Below are positions 18,064-26,920 of a stretch of DNA of 64,000 nt, in pieces. This stretch comes from Rhizorhabdus wittichii RW1 (GTDB lineage: Bacteria > Pseudomonadota > Alphaproteobacteria > Sphingomonadales > Sphingomonadaceae): the NCBI GenBank assembly GCA_000016765.1, contig CP000699.1, forward strand, positions 4,653,501-4,717,500, read 5' to 3'. The notes below the pieces were generated by a model. The model saw only the letters and a program-made list of their open reading frames with translations, had not been told where the DNA came from and searched no databases. The first letter of the stretch is position 1; each line of letters opens with the position of its first letter. Both the position numbers and the translations under genes were made by a program.

Positions 18064-19101
18064 TCAGGCGGCTTCGCCGACCTTGCCGGGGGCGGCGTCG
18101 GCGAAGCGCGGCATGATCTCCCGCGCGAAGACCTCCAGCGACCGGGGCGAGCCGGTGACGTCGGCCAGCAGCACATAGTCGACGCCCTGTTGGCGCAGCA
18201 GCTCGACCTTGTCGGCGACTTCGTGCGGATAGCCGATCAGCGCGGCCTCATCGACGGTGAAGGCGCTGTCGGAGAAGGTCTGGAGCTTGTCATGCGCGAA
18301 GGAGGAGGCGCCCGCGCCCGCCTGCGCCTTCAACTGGTCGACCAGCTTGCGGCGCAGCTCGTGCGCGGCGCGCCAGTCCGCGTCGTTGTCGACCAGGTGG
18401 AGCGCGCGGGTCACGCCGACGCTGGCCGGGTCGAACCGCCGGCCGCAGCCCTCGACCGCCTCGCGATAGGTGGCGATGCGCCGGCCGACGATCTCGGGCG
18501 TGCCGATCTGGTCGAGCAGCAGGTTGAAGCCGTCGGCGCCCGCGCGGCGGATCGAATCGTCGCTCGCGGCGCCCACCCACATCGGCGGATGCGGCTGCTG
18601 GCGGGCAGGCGGGTCGATGACGACGTCGTCGAACTGCCAGAACTCGCCGCGATGCTCGAAGCGGCCGCCGCCGCTCCAGCAGCGGCGCAGGAAGGCCAGC
18701 GTCTCGGCATAGCGCCGGGTCGCTTCCTCGGGGCTCATGCGGAAGCCGGCGAACTCGTTCGGGCGATAGCCGCGCCCGACCCCCAGGTCGAAGCGGCCGC
18801 CGGAGAGCTGGTCGATCGTCGCGACCTGCTCGGCCAGCAGCACCGGATTGTGCCAGGGCAGCACGACGACGCCGGTGCCGAGCCGGATGCGCCGCGTCCG
18901 CGCGGCGAGGTACGCCAGCAGCGAGAGCGCGGAGGATATCTGCCCCGTGCCCATGAAATGATGCTCGACCAGGAAGAGGCCGTGATAGCCGAGGCGATCG
19001 GCGAGGCAGACATAGTCGATATAGGCATCGAGGCTCTGCATGCTGTCGCTGACAGTGCCCGAGGTGGCGACGGACGCGCCGCCGAACAATCCGAATTTCA
19101 T
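18064..19101 (-). CDS. LLM-class (luciferase-like) flavin-dependent monooxygenase
   Basis: A 345-residue TIM-barrel flavin monooxygenase of the bacterial luciferase superfamily. It shows MKFGLFGGASVA, GLFLVEHHFMGTG, LLAEQVATIDQLSGGRFDLGVGRG and PMWVGAASDDSIRRAG. Such enzymes use reduced flavin supplied by a separate reductase. ATG 19101 follows GAGGAGACGG. It lies 69 bp beyond the LuxR gene on the same strand, so it may be cotranscribed with it. It resembles the LLM gene at 20382 more than the three LLM genes after 44 kb. Confidence 0.85.
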   Translation of the reverse strand: MKFGLFGGASVATSGTVSDSMQSLDAYIDYVCLADRLGYHGLFLVEHHFMGTGQISSALSLLAYLAARTRRIRLGTGVVVLPWHNPVLLAEQVATIDQLSGGRFDLGVGRGYRPNEFAGFRMSPEEATRRYAETLAFLRRCWSGGGRFEHRGEFWQFDDVVIDPPARQQPHPPMWVGAASDDSIRRAGADGFNLLLDQIGTPEIVGRRIATYREAVEGCGRRFDPASVGVTRALHLVDNDADWRAAHELRRKLVDQLKAQAGAGASSFAHDKLQTFSDSAFTVDEAALIGYPHEVADKVELLRQQGVDYVLLADVTGSPRSLEVFAREIMPRFADAAPGKVGEAA

Positions 19102-19170
19102 AACCGTCTCCTCGCGGTGGCGCGGGCCTGTTGCCCGCCTCCATCGTCCGCTTAGGAGGTCGGCCGCCGG

Positions 19171-20109
19171 TCAGTTATCCCAATGGCTTGCGACAGGCTG
19201 GGTCTTGGACCGATCGAAGAAGGCCTGCGCGAAGGCCAGGTCCGCCGCCAGCGGACGGCCGCGCAGTCGCGCCCGCGATGCGTTGACCTCCATCCGGCCG
19301 GCGGGCGTCGGCACCTCCCGCCCGTCCCAGTTGAGCCGCATCAGCGCGTCGATGATGCGGACGAAGAGCTCGTTCTGCGAACTGATCTCCAGCTTCTCGT
19401 AGAGCCGCTTGCGATAGGTCAGCACGCTGTTGACCGAGATCGACAGGTTCCGCGCGATGCTTTCGGAGGTGTGCCCGGTGAGGATGCCGATACAGACCAG
19501 CCGCTCGCGCGGGGTGATCGACTGGAACAACGCGGCTTCGGTGAGCACCCGGCCGATCAGGAACTGGTTGGGCCCGCGCAGCGTGTGCATGTAGGAGAAA
19601 TGCTTGCGGATGTTGGCCGCGATCAGTTCGCCGATCTGGGTCAGCAGCCAGCGTTGCGCGCGCGCGAAATGATGGCCGTAGAGCCGGTGCATCTGGACGA
19701 GATAGACCACCTTCTCCTGCATCACCGCGAACAGGATCATGTCGCTGACCCCGGTCGGCACCAGGAAGCCGCGGTGCAGCCGCTCGTCCCAGCCGCGCCC
19801 GCCGTCGAACTCGAACCAGCCGGCTCGCCCCTCGGGCTGGGCGCGGACCTGCGGCAGGTTGGGGTCGAGCGCGTAGAGCTCCTCGACATAGGCGGCCGCG
19901 GCGTCGGCCGCCGTCGCCGCCGGGATCAGGCCCGTGTTGATCACGACGCGGGGGCGATCCTCCTCCTCCGCGAAGGCGAACACCATGACATGGTCGACGT
20001 CGCCGACCATCTGCGTGGTGTGGAACAGCGCCTCGCCGAAATCATCCTCTCCGATCGAGAGGATCAGCCGGTCGATCTGCGCCATGGTGGCAAGGTTGTC
20101 CAAAGCCAT
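19171..20109 (-). CDS. LuxR-type helix-turn-helix transcriptional regulator
   Basis: This 312-residue protein carries a LuxR/GerE HTH at about residues 195-260: SITPRERLVCIGILTGHTSESIARNLSISVNSVLTYRKRLYEKLEI. The N-terminal 180 residues look like a sensory domain without a recognised receiver Asp or autoinducer-binding signature. A 45-residue tail follows the HTH, which is unusual because LuxR HTHs normally end the protein. It is divergent from the LLM-GMC-transporter operon at 20382 and probably regulates it. ATG 20109 follows a GAGAGGAGAG ribosome site. Confidence 0.82.
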   Translation of the reverse strand: MALDNLATMAQIDRLILSIGEDDFGEALFHTTQMVGDVDHVMVFAFAEEEDRPRVVINTGLIPAATAADAAAAYVEELYALDPNLPQVRAQPEGRAGWFEFDGGRGWDERLHRGFLVPTGVSDMILFAVMQEKVVYLVQMHRLYGHHFARAQRWLLTQIGELIAANIRKHFSYMHTLRGPNQFLIGRVLTEAALFQSITPRERLVCIGILTGHTSESIARNLSISVNSVLTYRKRLYEKLEISSQNELFVRIIDALMRLNWDGREVPTPAGRMEVNASRARLRGRPLAADLAFAQAFFDRSKTQPVASHWDN

Positions 20110-20146
20110 CGCACTCTCCTCTCCGGTCGTTGTCGGTCGCCGGCTC

Positions 20147-20315
20147 CATGTGACAGATCATCGATCTTTTGCCCTTCGAGGACAATCGAAGATGTGGGTT
20201 CGCGGCCCATTTGTAACAATGTCATGTGACATGGCTGTCACCAGCGCCCTCCTGCGGATGATCGGCGCGCCGCCGCCTGACCGCCCGTCCGGGACGTTGT
20301 CGCATAGCCATGTGA
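20147..20315. promoter_or_regulatory. Divergent promoter region with repeated CATGTGA sites
   Basis: In the 272-bp gap between the LuxR gene and the LLM operon, CATGTGACA occurs at 20147-20155 and 20223-20231, and CATGTGATA at 20309-20317. The middle copy is part of the perfect inverted repeat ATGTCA-TG-TGACAT (20219-20232) and of GTGAC-N6-GTCAC (20226-20241). These are candidate sites for the LuxR-type regulator. A further CATGTGA lies on the minus strand at 17200-17206. Confidence 0.45.
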
Positions 20316-20381
20316 TAAAGGGCGCGCGGGCCGGCCGATAAGACGTCCTCGACCAAGAGAAGACGCCCGAGAGGATCTATC

Positions 20382-21431
20382 GTGCAGCGACCGTCCCTGT
20401 GCATATTCGACCATCTGGACGCCAGCGGCGCGCCCATGGCGGCGCTTTATGCGGACCGGCTCGATTTCGCGCGGGCGGCCGAGCGGTTCGGCTTCGCGGC
20501 CTATTATGTCGCCGAGCATCATTCGACGCCGCTGGGCCACGCCTCCTCGCCCAGCGTCTTCCTGGCGGCGCTGTCGCAGCACACCGCGACCATGCGGATC
20601 GGATCGATGGTGCATGTCCTGCCGGCCTATCAGCCGCTCCGCCTCGCGGAGGAGATCTGCATGCTCGATCATCTAAGCAACGGCCGGCTCGACATCGGCG
20701 TCGGCCGGGGGGCTTCCCCCTATGAGGTCGGACTGTTCGGCATCGGCACGCAGGACGCCCGCGCGGTGTTCGAGGAGGCGCTGACGGTGATCCGCGCCTT
20801 CCTGCGGGAGGACGTGCTGTCGCATCGCGGCGAGTTCTTCACCTATCGCGACATCCCGCTGACGATGCGGCCGTTGCAGCCGGGCGGGCCGCCCATGTGG
20901 TATGGCGCCTTTTCCGAGCGCAACCTCCGTTTCGCGGCGGCGCATGGCCTCAATGTCACGTTGAGCGGCCCGCCGCAGCGGCTGCGCGAGCTGTCGTCGC
21001 GCTATCGGGCCATCTGGCGGGAATTGCATGAAGGCGCGCCGCCGCCCGGCATGGCGAGCATGTACCAGATGTTCGTCGCGCGGAGCGACGAGGAGGCCGC
21101 CCGGATCGTCGCGCCGGCCTATGCGAAATGGTATGAGAGCATGACGCAGCTGTGGCGCCACAACAATGCGATGCCGCGCGAGACGCTGCCGCCGACCTTC
21201 GAGCAGGCGATGCGGCAAGGGTCGATCATCGCGGGCAGCGCCGAGACGGTGCGGCAGCGGATGCAGCAGTTGCTCGACGCGAGCGGGCTCGACCGGTTGC
21301 TGCTCCAGTGCAATCTGGGGACGATGCCGCATCAGGCGGCGTTGGAATCGCTGCAATGCTTTCACGAGGAGGTCGCCCCGCATCTGCACGTCGCCCCCCG
21401 CACCGACGGCTTCGAGGCGGATGCGGCCTGA
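20382..21431 (+). CDS. LLM-class flavin-dependent monooxygenase
   Basis: A 349-residue luciferase-like flavin monooxygenase. Segments include YYVAEHHSTPLG, LRLAEEICMLDHLSNGRLDIGVGRG and PMWYGAFSERNLRFAAAHGLN. The GTG start at 20382 has an AGAGGA site 6-11 bp before it and gives the family N-terminus (LCIFDHLDASG). It is the first gene of a tight operon; its 3' end overlaps the GMC gene by 11 bp. Reduced flavin must come from elsewhere, for example the reductase at 51975. Confidence 0.86.
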   Translation: MQRPSLCIFDHLDASGAPMAALYADRLDFARAAERFGFAAYYVAEHHSTPLGHASSPSVFLAALSQHTATMRIGSMVHVLPAYQPLRLAEEICMLDHLSNGRLDIGVGRGASPYEVGLFGIGTQDARAVFEEALTVIRAFLREDVLSHRGEFFTYRDIPLTMRPLQPGGPPMWYGAFSERNLRFAAAHGLNVTLSGPPQRLRELSSRYRAIWRELHEGAPPPGMASMYQMFVARSDEEAARIVAPAYAKWYESMTQLWRHNNAMPRETLPPTFEQAMRQGSIIAGSAETVRQRMQQLLDASGLDRLLLQCNLGTMPHQAALESLQCFHEEVAPHLHVAPRTDGFEADAA

Positions 21432-23070
21432 TCCGGTGCTGCCGAGCCGTACAGATTATGTCATCGTCGGCGGGGGCACGGCCGGCTGCATCCTGGCGAG
21501 CCGGCTGTCGGAGGACCCGCGCGTCACCGTGCTGCTGATCGAGGCGGGAGAGGACCATGCCCCCGGCGAGGAGCCCGAGGAGATTCGCGACAGCTTCCCG
21601 CGCGCGGCGACCCCGGCGCATCTCTGGCCCGGCCTCGTGGTGGAGCGGCGCGCGGGCCAGCCGCCCCGGCCGTTCGAGCAGGCGCGGGTGATCGGCGGCG
21701 GGTCGAGCGTGATGGGCATGCTGGCGATGCGCGGCCTGCCCGACGACTATGACCAATGGGCCGCAGAAGGCGCGCAGGGCTGGGGCTGGGCCGAGGTGCT
21801 GCCCTATTTCCGGAAGCTCGAACGCGACGAGGATTGCGATGGGCCGCTGCACGGGCGCGACGGCCCCTTGTCCGTCCGCCGCCAGCCCCCCGAAAGCTGG
21901 CCGCCCTTCTGCCGGGCGATCTCGGACGCGGCGCAGGGGCGGGGCCTGCCGGTCGCGGAGGACCTCAACGGACCGCCGGCGGACGGCGTCTATCCGGTGC
22001 CGATGAACAATACGCCGCGCCATCGCGTCTCCGCCGCCTCGGCCTATCTGACCGCCGAGGTGCGGGCGCGCCGCAACCTGGTCGTCGCCGCGCGGATCAG
22101 CGTGTCGTCGATCCTGATCCGCGACGGACGCGCGACCGGCGTCGAGCTGGTCCGCGACGGCGCCGCGCAGATCGTCGAAGCCGGGGAGGTCATCCTGTCG
22201 GCGGGGACGCTGCATTCGCCCGCGCTGCTGCTCCGTTCGGGGATTGGGCCGGGGTTGCGGATCGCGGCGGCCGGCGTCGGCGCCGGGTTGCAGAACCATC
22301 CGCTGCTGCCGCTGTCGGTCGTGCTGCGGCGCCACGCGCTGCAATCCGACGCGATCCGGCCGGCTTTCCAGAACTGCCTGCGCTATTCGTCAGGGCATCC
22401 GGACACGCCCGGCGGCGACATGTTCATGACCGTGCTCAACAAGACCGGGCTGCATCCGCTGGGCCGGCGGATCGGCGGGCTGATGCTGGCGGTCTACAAG
22501 AGCTTCAGCCGGGGCGAGGTGACGCTCGATCCGGCATCGGGCGCGCCGCGTGTCCGCTTCAACCTGCTCGCCGACGAGCGAGACGAGGCGCGGCTTGCCG
22601 GCGCGGTCCGCTTCGCCGCCGCGCTGCTGGCGGACCCGGCGGTCCGGCGCACGGCGGACACGGCCTTCTTCCCGGTGAACGGCCCGCTGATCCAGCGCCT
22701 CGCGCGGCCCGATCCGGCGAGCCGCGTCGCCAACCGGATTGCGGCCGCCGCGCTCGACGCGCCCGCCATGCTGCGCCGGATCGCCGTGCGCCGCGCTGGT
22801 CCGTCGCTCGATCGGCTGCTCCGCGACGAGGAGGCCCTGCGTGCTTTCGTGCGCGATCAGGCGGTGCCGACGGGGCATGTCTGCGGCACCTGCCGGATGG
22901 GATCGGACGATGCGTCGGTGGTCGATCCGCGCCTGCGGGTCCGCGGGCTCGACGGCCTGCGCGTCGTCGACGCGTCGGTGATGCCGTCGATGGTGCGGGC
23001 CAACACCAATATTCCGGTTGCGATGATCGCGGAAAAGGCCGCCGACATCATCAAGGGGGAGCGGAGATGA
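21421..23070 (+). CDS. GMC-family FAD oxidoreductase
   Basis: A 549-residue glucose-methanol-choline oxidoreductase that oxidises a primary or secondary alcohol with FAD. The Rossmann motif DYVIVGGGTAGCILASRL starts near residue 12, the GMC signature around RVIGGGSSVMGMLAMRG follows, and the C-terminal catalytic region is PTGHVCGTCRMGSDD with NIPVAMIAEKAAD. ATG 21421 overlaps the LLM gene by 11 bp and gives a normal family N-terminus; the longer frame upstream is LLM DNA. The stop overlaps the transporter start as ATGA. Confidence 0.9.
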   Translation: MRPDPVLPSRTDYVIVGGGTAGCILASRLSEDPRVTVLLIEAGEDHAPGEEPEEIRDSFPRAATPAHLWPGLVVERRAGQPPRPFEQARVIGGGSSVMGMLAMRGLPDDYDQWAAEGAQGWGWAEVLPYFRKLERDEDCDGPLHGRDGPLSVRRQPPESWPPFCRAISDAAQGRGLPVAEDLNGPPADGVYPVPMNNTPRHRVSAASAYLTAEVRARRNLVVAARISVSSILIRDGRATGVELVRDGAAQIVEAGEVILSAGTLHSPALLLRSGIGPGLRIAAAGVGAGLQNHPLLPLSVVLRRHALQSDAIRPAFQNCLRYSSGHPDTPGGDMFMTVLNKTGLHPLGRRIGGLMLAVYKSFSRGEVTLDPASGAPRVRFNLLADERDEARLAGAVRFAAALLADPAVRRTADTAFFPVNGPLIQRLARPDPASRVANRIAAAALDAPAMLRRIAVRRAGPSLDRLLRDEEALRAFVRDQAVPTGHVCGTCRMGSDDASVVDPRLRVRGLDGLRVVDASVMPSMVRANTNIPVAMIAEKAADIIKGERR

Positions 23071-24434
23071 AGCAGGCGATTGCCAGGGATGGCGCCCCCA
23101 CCGTCGAAGCGCTGATCGACGCCGCGCCGATCAGTCGCCTCCAGATCGCCGCGATCGTGCTGTGCGTGCTCGCTTCGGTGCTCGACGGCTTCGACACCCA
23201 GTCGATCGCCTTCGTCGCGCCCGCGATCTCCGCGCAATGGTCGGTCTCGCAGCTCGAATTCGGCTTCGTCTTCTCCGCGACGCTGCTGGGATCGGTGATC
23301 GGCAGCGCGGTGTTCGGCATCATGGCCGACCGGATCGGCCGTCGTCGGCTGATCATCGCCACCACCGCGATGTTCGGCCTGTTCAGCGCCGCCTGCGCGC
23401 TGGCCGCCAATTTCGAGCAATTGCTCGCCTTCCGCTTCCTCGGCGGGCTGGGGATGGGCGGGCTGATCCCGAACATGCTCGCGCTGGCCGCCGAATATGC
23501 GCCGCGCCGCGTCCGCGCGACCATCGTCACCGGCGTGCTGTGGGGCTTCCCGTTCGGGGCGGTGCTCGGCGGGATCGTCTCGGCGCCGCTGCTCGAGCAG
23601 GCGGGCTGGCGCGCGATCTTCTGGCTGGGCGCGGCGGCCCCCGCGCTGCTCGCGCTGGCGATGATCCCGCTGATGCCGGAGTCGCTGCGCTATCTCAGCC
23701 TCGATCCGGGCAAGCGCGATCAGGTCGTCGGCCTGCTGCGCCGGATCGCGCCGGAGCGGGCGGACGCGGTCGTCATCGAAGCGCGGCAGGCCGAACGGGC
23801 CAGGCCGGGCGTCACGCAGCTCTTCACCGCCGACCTCGCCGTTCCAACGGTGATCCTGTCGATCAGCCTCTTCCTTTCGCTGTTCCTGACCTATGCCCTG
23901 ATCAACTGGGTGCCGACGCTGCTGACCAGGAGCGGCCTGTCGATGTCCAGCGCGATCCTCGGGGCGGTGGCGCTCAACTTCGGCGGCATCGTCGGCAGCG
24001 CCTTCTTCTCCTGGGGGCTGGACCGGGTCGCGCGGCCGGCGCTGCTGCTCGCGGCGGGCTATGGCGCGGCGGCGGGCATGATCGCGCTGACCTCGCTGGG
24101 CGGCGGCAGCCCGGTGGTCGCGCTGACCCTGCTGCTGCTGTGCGGCGTGTTCCAGATCGGGGCGCAGCTCTCGCTGACCGCCTACACCACCGCGATCTTC
24201 CCGGTGCGGCTGCGCGGCACCGGCATCGGCTTCGTCCAGGCGGTGGGCCGCACCGGATCGCTGATCGGGCCGGTGGTCGGTGGGCTGCTGCTGTCGCTCG
24301 GCGTGCAGCCGAACGAGATGCTGCTCCTTTCGGTGATCCCCGCCGGGCTCTGCGGCCTCGCGCTGCTCCTGCTGGGGGCGATGCGCCGATCGGAGCGGGG
24401 ATCGCAAGCATCCACCATGGAGGAACGGCAATGA
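23067..24434 (+). CDS. MFS transporter, aromatic acid:H+ symporter (AAHS) family
   Basis: A 455-residue inner-membrane transporter with about 12 hydrophobic segments. The AAHS signature in the first helix is present (LDGFDTQSIAFVAPAI, as in PcaK, BenK and MhpT), as is IMADRIGRRRL in the first cytoplasmic loop and a repeat in the second half. It should take up an aromatic or similar carboxylate by proton symport. It is coupled by ATGA overlaps to the GMC gene upstream and the hydrolase downstream, making it the uptake system of this operon. Confidence 0.9.
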   Translation: MKQAIARDGAPTVEALIDAAPISRLQIAAIVLCVLASVLDGFDTQSIAFVAPAISAQWSVSQLEFGFVFSATLLGSVIGSAVFGIMADRIGRRRLIIATTAMFGLFSAACALAANFEQLLAFRFLGGLGMGGLIPNMLALAAEYAPRRVRATIVTGVLWGFPFGAVLGGIVSAPLLEQAGWRAIFWLGAAAPALLALAMIPLMPESLRYLSLDPGKRDQVVGLLRRIAPERADAVVIEARQAERARPGVTQLFTADLAVPTVILSISLFLSLFLTYALINWVPTLLTRSGLSMSSAILGAVALNFGGIVGSAFFSWGLDRVARPALLLAAGYGAAAGMIALTSLGGGSPVVALTLLLLCGVFQIGAQLSLTAYTTAIFPVRLRGTGIGFVQAVGRTGSLIGPVVGGLLLSLGVQPNEMLLLSVIPAGLCGLALLLLGAMRRSERGSQASTMEERQ

Positions 24435-25201
24435 CGAGGATCGGCGCGGGGGGCATCGCCCTGACCGGCGAGGACATCCGCATCGCGGCGGGCGACGGCG
24501 TGGAACTCGACCTGATGCTCTATCGCCCGGCGATCGCGGCGGCGGTGTTGCCCGCCGTCATCCTCTGCCCCGGCGGGGTCGGCACCGGCATGTTCGAGAT
24601 CGTCGAGTGGCTGGCCGGGCCGCTGCGCGACGCCGGCTTCGTGGCGGTGACGATGAACTGGCGGTCGGGCCTGCCCGACCGTGACCCGGACGACGTGTCG
24701 GCGGCGATCGACTGGCTGAGCGCCCAGCCCGGCGTCGATCCCTCGCGGATCGGGGTGATGGGCATGTCGCGCGGCGGCAACGCGGCGCTGCGCGCGACCG
24801 CGCTCGATCCCCGGATCAGGGCCTGCGCGACCTTCGGCGCGGTGACAGACCTGTTGCAGCAGGCGGTGAGCGTGAAGGACTATGCGCCGGGGCGCTACCG
24901 GATGTTCCTCGACTGGCTGGGATCGCCCGACGAGCATGCCGACCGCTACCGGGCGGTGTCGGCGATCACCCATGCCGCGAAGATCGGCCAGCCGCTGCTG
25001 ATGGTCCATGGCCAGCACGACATGCATTCCCCGCCCGAACAGTCGCTGTGGATGGACGAGGCGGTGCGGCGCGGCGGCAATGCCGACAGCCGGGTCGAGA
25101 TCGTCCCGATGATGTGCCATTATGGCGACGTCATCCCCAACCATTTCGGCTTCGACCGGCTCCGCGCGCTGATCCTGCCTTTCCTGATCGATCGGCTGTG
25201 A
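24431..25201 (+). CDS. Dienelactone-hydrolase-like alpha/beta hydrolase
   Basis: A 256-residue alpha/beta hydrolase with elbow GVMGMSRGGNAAL (Ser nucleophile) and probable catalytic residues Asp in HGQHDMHSPPEQ and His in MMCHYGDVIP. The overall plan resembles dienelactone hydrolases and S9-type peptidases. It starts at an ATGA overlap with the transporter and ends at a GTGA overlap with the SDR. It probably hydrolyses a lactone, ester or thioester intermediate of the operon's pathway. Confidence 0.8.
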   Translation: MTRIGAGGIALTGEDIRIAAGDGVELDLMLYRPAIAAAVLPAVILCPGGVGTGMFEIVEWLAGPLRDAGFVAVTMNWRSGLPDRDPDDVSAAIDWLSAQPGVDPSRIGVMGMSRGGNAALRATALDPRIRACATFGAVTDLLQQAVSVKDYAPGRYRMFLDWLGSPDEHADRYRAVSAITHAAKIGQPLLMVHGQHDMHSPPEQSLWMDEAVRRGGNADSRVEIVPMMCHYGDVIPNHFGFDRLRALILPFLIDRL

Positions 25202-26025
25202 GCGGCCCGGCGGGCCTGCTCGACGGCCGGGTCGCGGTGGTGACCGGCGCGGCGCGCGGCATCGGCCGGGCGATCGCCGCGCTGTTCCTGGAGCAGGGCG
25301 CGACGGTGGTCGCGGGGGACGTGGCGCCGATCGACCTCGATCATCCCCGCTGCACCGCGATCGCCTGCGACGTGCGCCGCGAGGAGGAGATGGCGGCGCT
25401 GTTCGACCGGGCGATCGGCGACCATGGCCGGATCGATTGCCTGGTCAACAATGCCGCGAGCCCCGGCGCGATCGACGGCATCGCGACGCTGGCCGCCCGG
25501 CAGTTCGACGAGACCGTCGCCACCGTCCTGCGCAGCACCTTCCTGGGCATGCATCTCGCGCTGCCGGGCCTGCGCCGGTCGGACGCCGGCTCGATCGTCA
25601 ACATTGGATCGACCTCCGCGCTGGTCGCGGCGCCGGTGCTGCAAGCCTATGGGGCGGCCAAGGCGGGCGTGGCGATGCTGACCCGCAACGCGGCGCTCGA
25701 ACTCGGGCCGCTGGGCATCCGGGTCAATTGCCTGTGCCCCGGCGGCATCGCGACCGCGATGTACGGCATCGCCGCCGGGCTGGAGCCCGACGCGGCGGAG
25801 GCCGCCCGCGACCGCGTCGCCGCCAATCTGGGGCCGTTGCAGCCGCTCGGCCGCGCCGGCCGGCCCGAGGAGGTCGCGCAGGCGGCGCTGTTCCTCGCGG
25901 GCCCCTGGTCGAGCTACGTCACCGGGCAGGTGATCGCGGTCGACGGCGGGATGAGCGTTGGCCGCGCCATGCCGGCGGACACCGCGCCGCAAGACTTCTT
26001 CCGCCGCGTGGTGGGTATCGACTGA
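25198..26025 (+). CDS. Short-chain dehydrogenase/reductase
   Basis: A 275-residue classical SDR with VTGAARGIGRAIA (NAD(P)-binding), CLVNNAASPG, SIVNIGSTSA and the catalytic YGAAK. It ends with TGQVIAVDGGMSVGRA and an extra tail. The GTG at 25198 overlaps the preceding stop as GTGA and gives VSGPAGLLDGRVAVVTG, a normal SDR start. It likely interconverts an alcohol and ketone in the operon that also carries a GMC oxidase and an aldolase. Confidence 0.88.
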   Translation: MSGPAGLLDGRVAVVTGAARGIGRAIAALFLEQGATVVAGDVAPIDLDHPRCTAIACDVRREEEMAALFDRAIGDHGRIDCLVNNAASPGAIDGIATLAARQFDETVATVLRSTFLGMHLALPGLRRSDAGSIVNIGSTSALVAAPVLQAYGAAKAGVAMLTRNAALELGPLGIRVNCLCPGGIATAMYGIAAGLEPDAAEAARDRVAANLGPLQPLGRAGRPEEVAQAALFLAGPWSSYVTGQVIAVDGGMSVGRAMPADTAPQDFFRRVVGID

Positions 26026-26041
26026 ACGAAAGGCAGACGCG

Positions 26042-26785
26042 ATGACGGCCCTTCCCGACCTCGCCGACGAAGCCGGCGCGCGCTTCCACCTCGCCGCGCT
26101 GTACCGGCTGATCGACCATCATTTCCCGTCGACCGACGGCATCTACAACCATATCAGCCTGCGCGTGCCGGGCCGGCCCGACGATATGCTGATCAAACGG
26201 CACCATCTTCTCTACGAGGAGGTGACGGCGTCCAACCTGGTCGTCGCGGACATGACCGGCGACCTCGACGAGGGCAGCGAGGTCAACCGGCCCGGCTTCG
26301 TCCTGCACGGCGCGATCCTGCGGGCGCGGCCGGACCTGAACTGCGTCGTCCACATCCATTCCAATCCCGGCCTGGCGATGAGCGCGCATGGCGGCGGGCT
26401 GCGGATGCTGTCGCAGAACGCGCTGCGCTTCTACAGGCGGATCGGCTCGCATCCCTATGAGGGGATCACCGACGGCCCGGCCGAGGGACCGCGCATCGCG
26501 GCGGCGCTGGGGACGGACAATATCGCGGTGATCCTGCAGAACCACGGGCTCGCCGTCGCAGGCCGGACGCCCCGCGAAGCCTTCGAGCGGACTCGCGACC
26601 TGATCATCGCCTGCGAGACGCAGCTGATGCTCGAAGCGACCGGCGCCGCGGTGATCGAGATTCCCGAACCGGTGTGCGAACGGGTCGCGCGCCAATATGT
26701 CGCCCATGACGCGGGCCGGGGCTCGGCCGACTGGCCGGCCTGGATACGGCGGCTCGATCGGCTCGACCCCGGCTATCGCGCCTAG
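26042..26785 (+). CDS. Class II aldolase/adducin-family protein
   Basis: A 247-residue zinc aldolase of the fuculose-1-phosphate aldolase/adducin family. Zn ligands are the His pair in VVHIHSNPG and the His in ILQNHGLAVAGRT; the conserved GIYNHISLRVPG and RPGFVLHGAIL are also present. It could perform retro-aldol cleavage or decarboxylation of a hydroxy-keto acid. ATG 26042 lies 16 bp after the SDR with AAAGGC before it. It is the last gene of the coupled operon starting at 20382. Confidence 0.85.
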   Translation: MTALPDLADEAGARFHLAALYRLIDHHFPSTDGIYNHISLRVPGRPDDMLIKRHHLLYEEVTASNLVVADMTGDLDEGSEVNRPGFVLHGAILRARPDLNCVVHIHSNPGLAMSAHGGGLRMLSQNALRFYRRIGSHPYEGITDGPAEGPRIAAALGTDNIAVILQNHGLAVAGRTPREAFERTRDLIIACETQLMLEATGAAVIEIPEPVCERVARQYVAHDAGRGSADWPAWIRRLDRLDPGYRA

Positions 26786-26920
26786 CGGCGGGGGAGGGCC
26801 CGGGGCCGGCGCTCCTGTCATGGTTTTGGGTGACGGGCGGCCGATCGGACAAGGTGTATGCCCCGGACCAGGGCGCCGATCGTGCCCGCGACCAACCACA
26901 AAGCGACAGGCAGGGGATCG

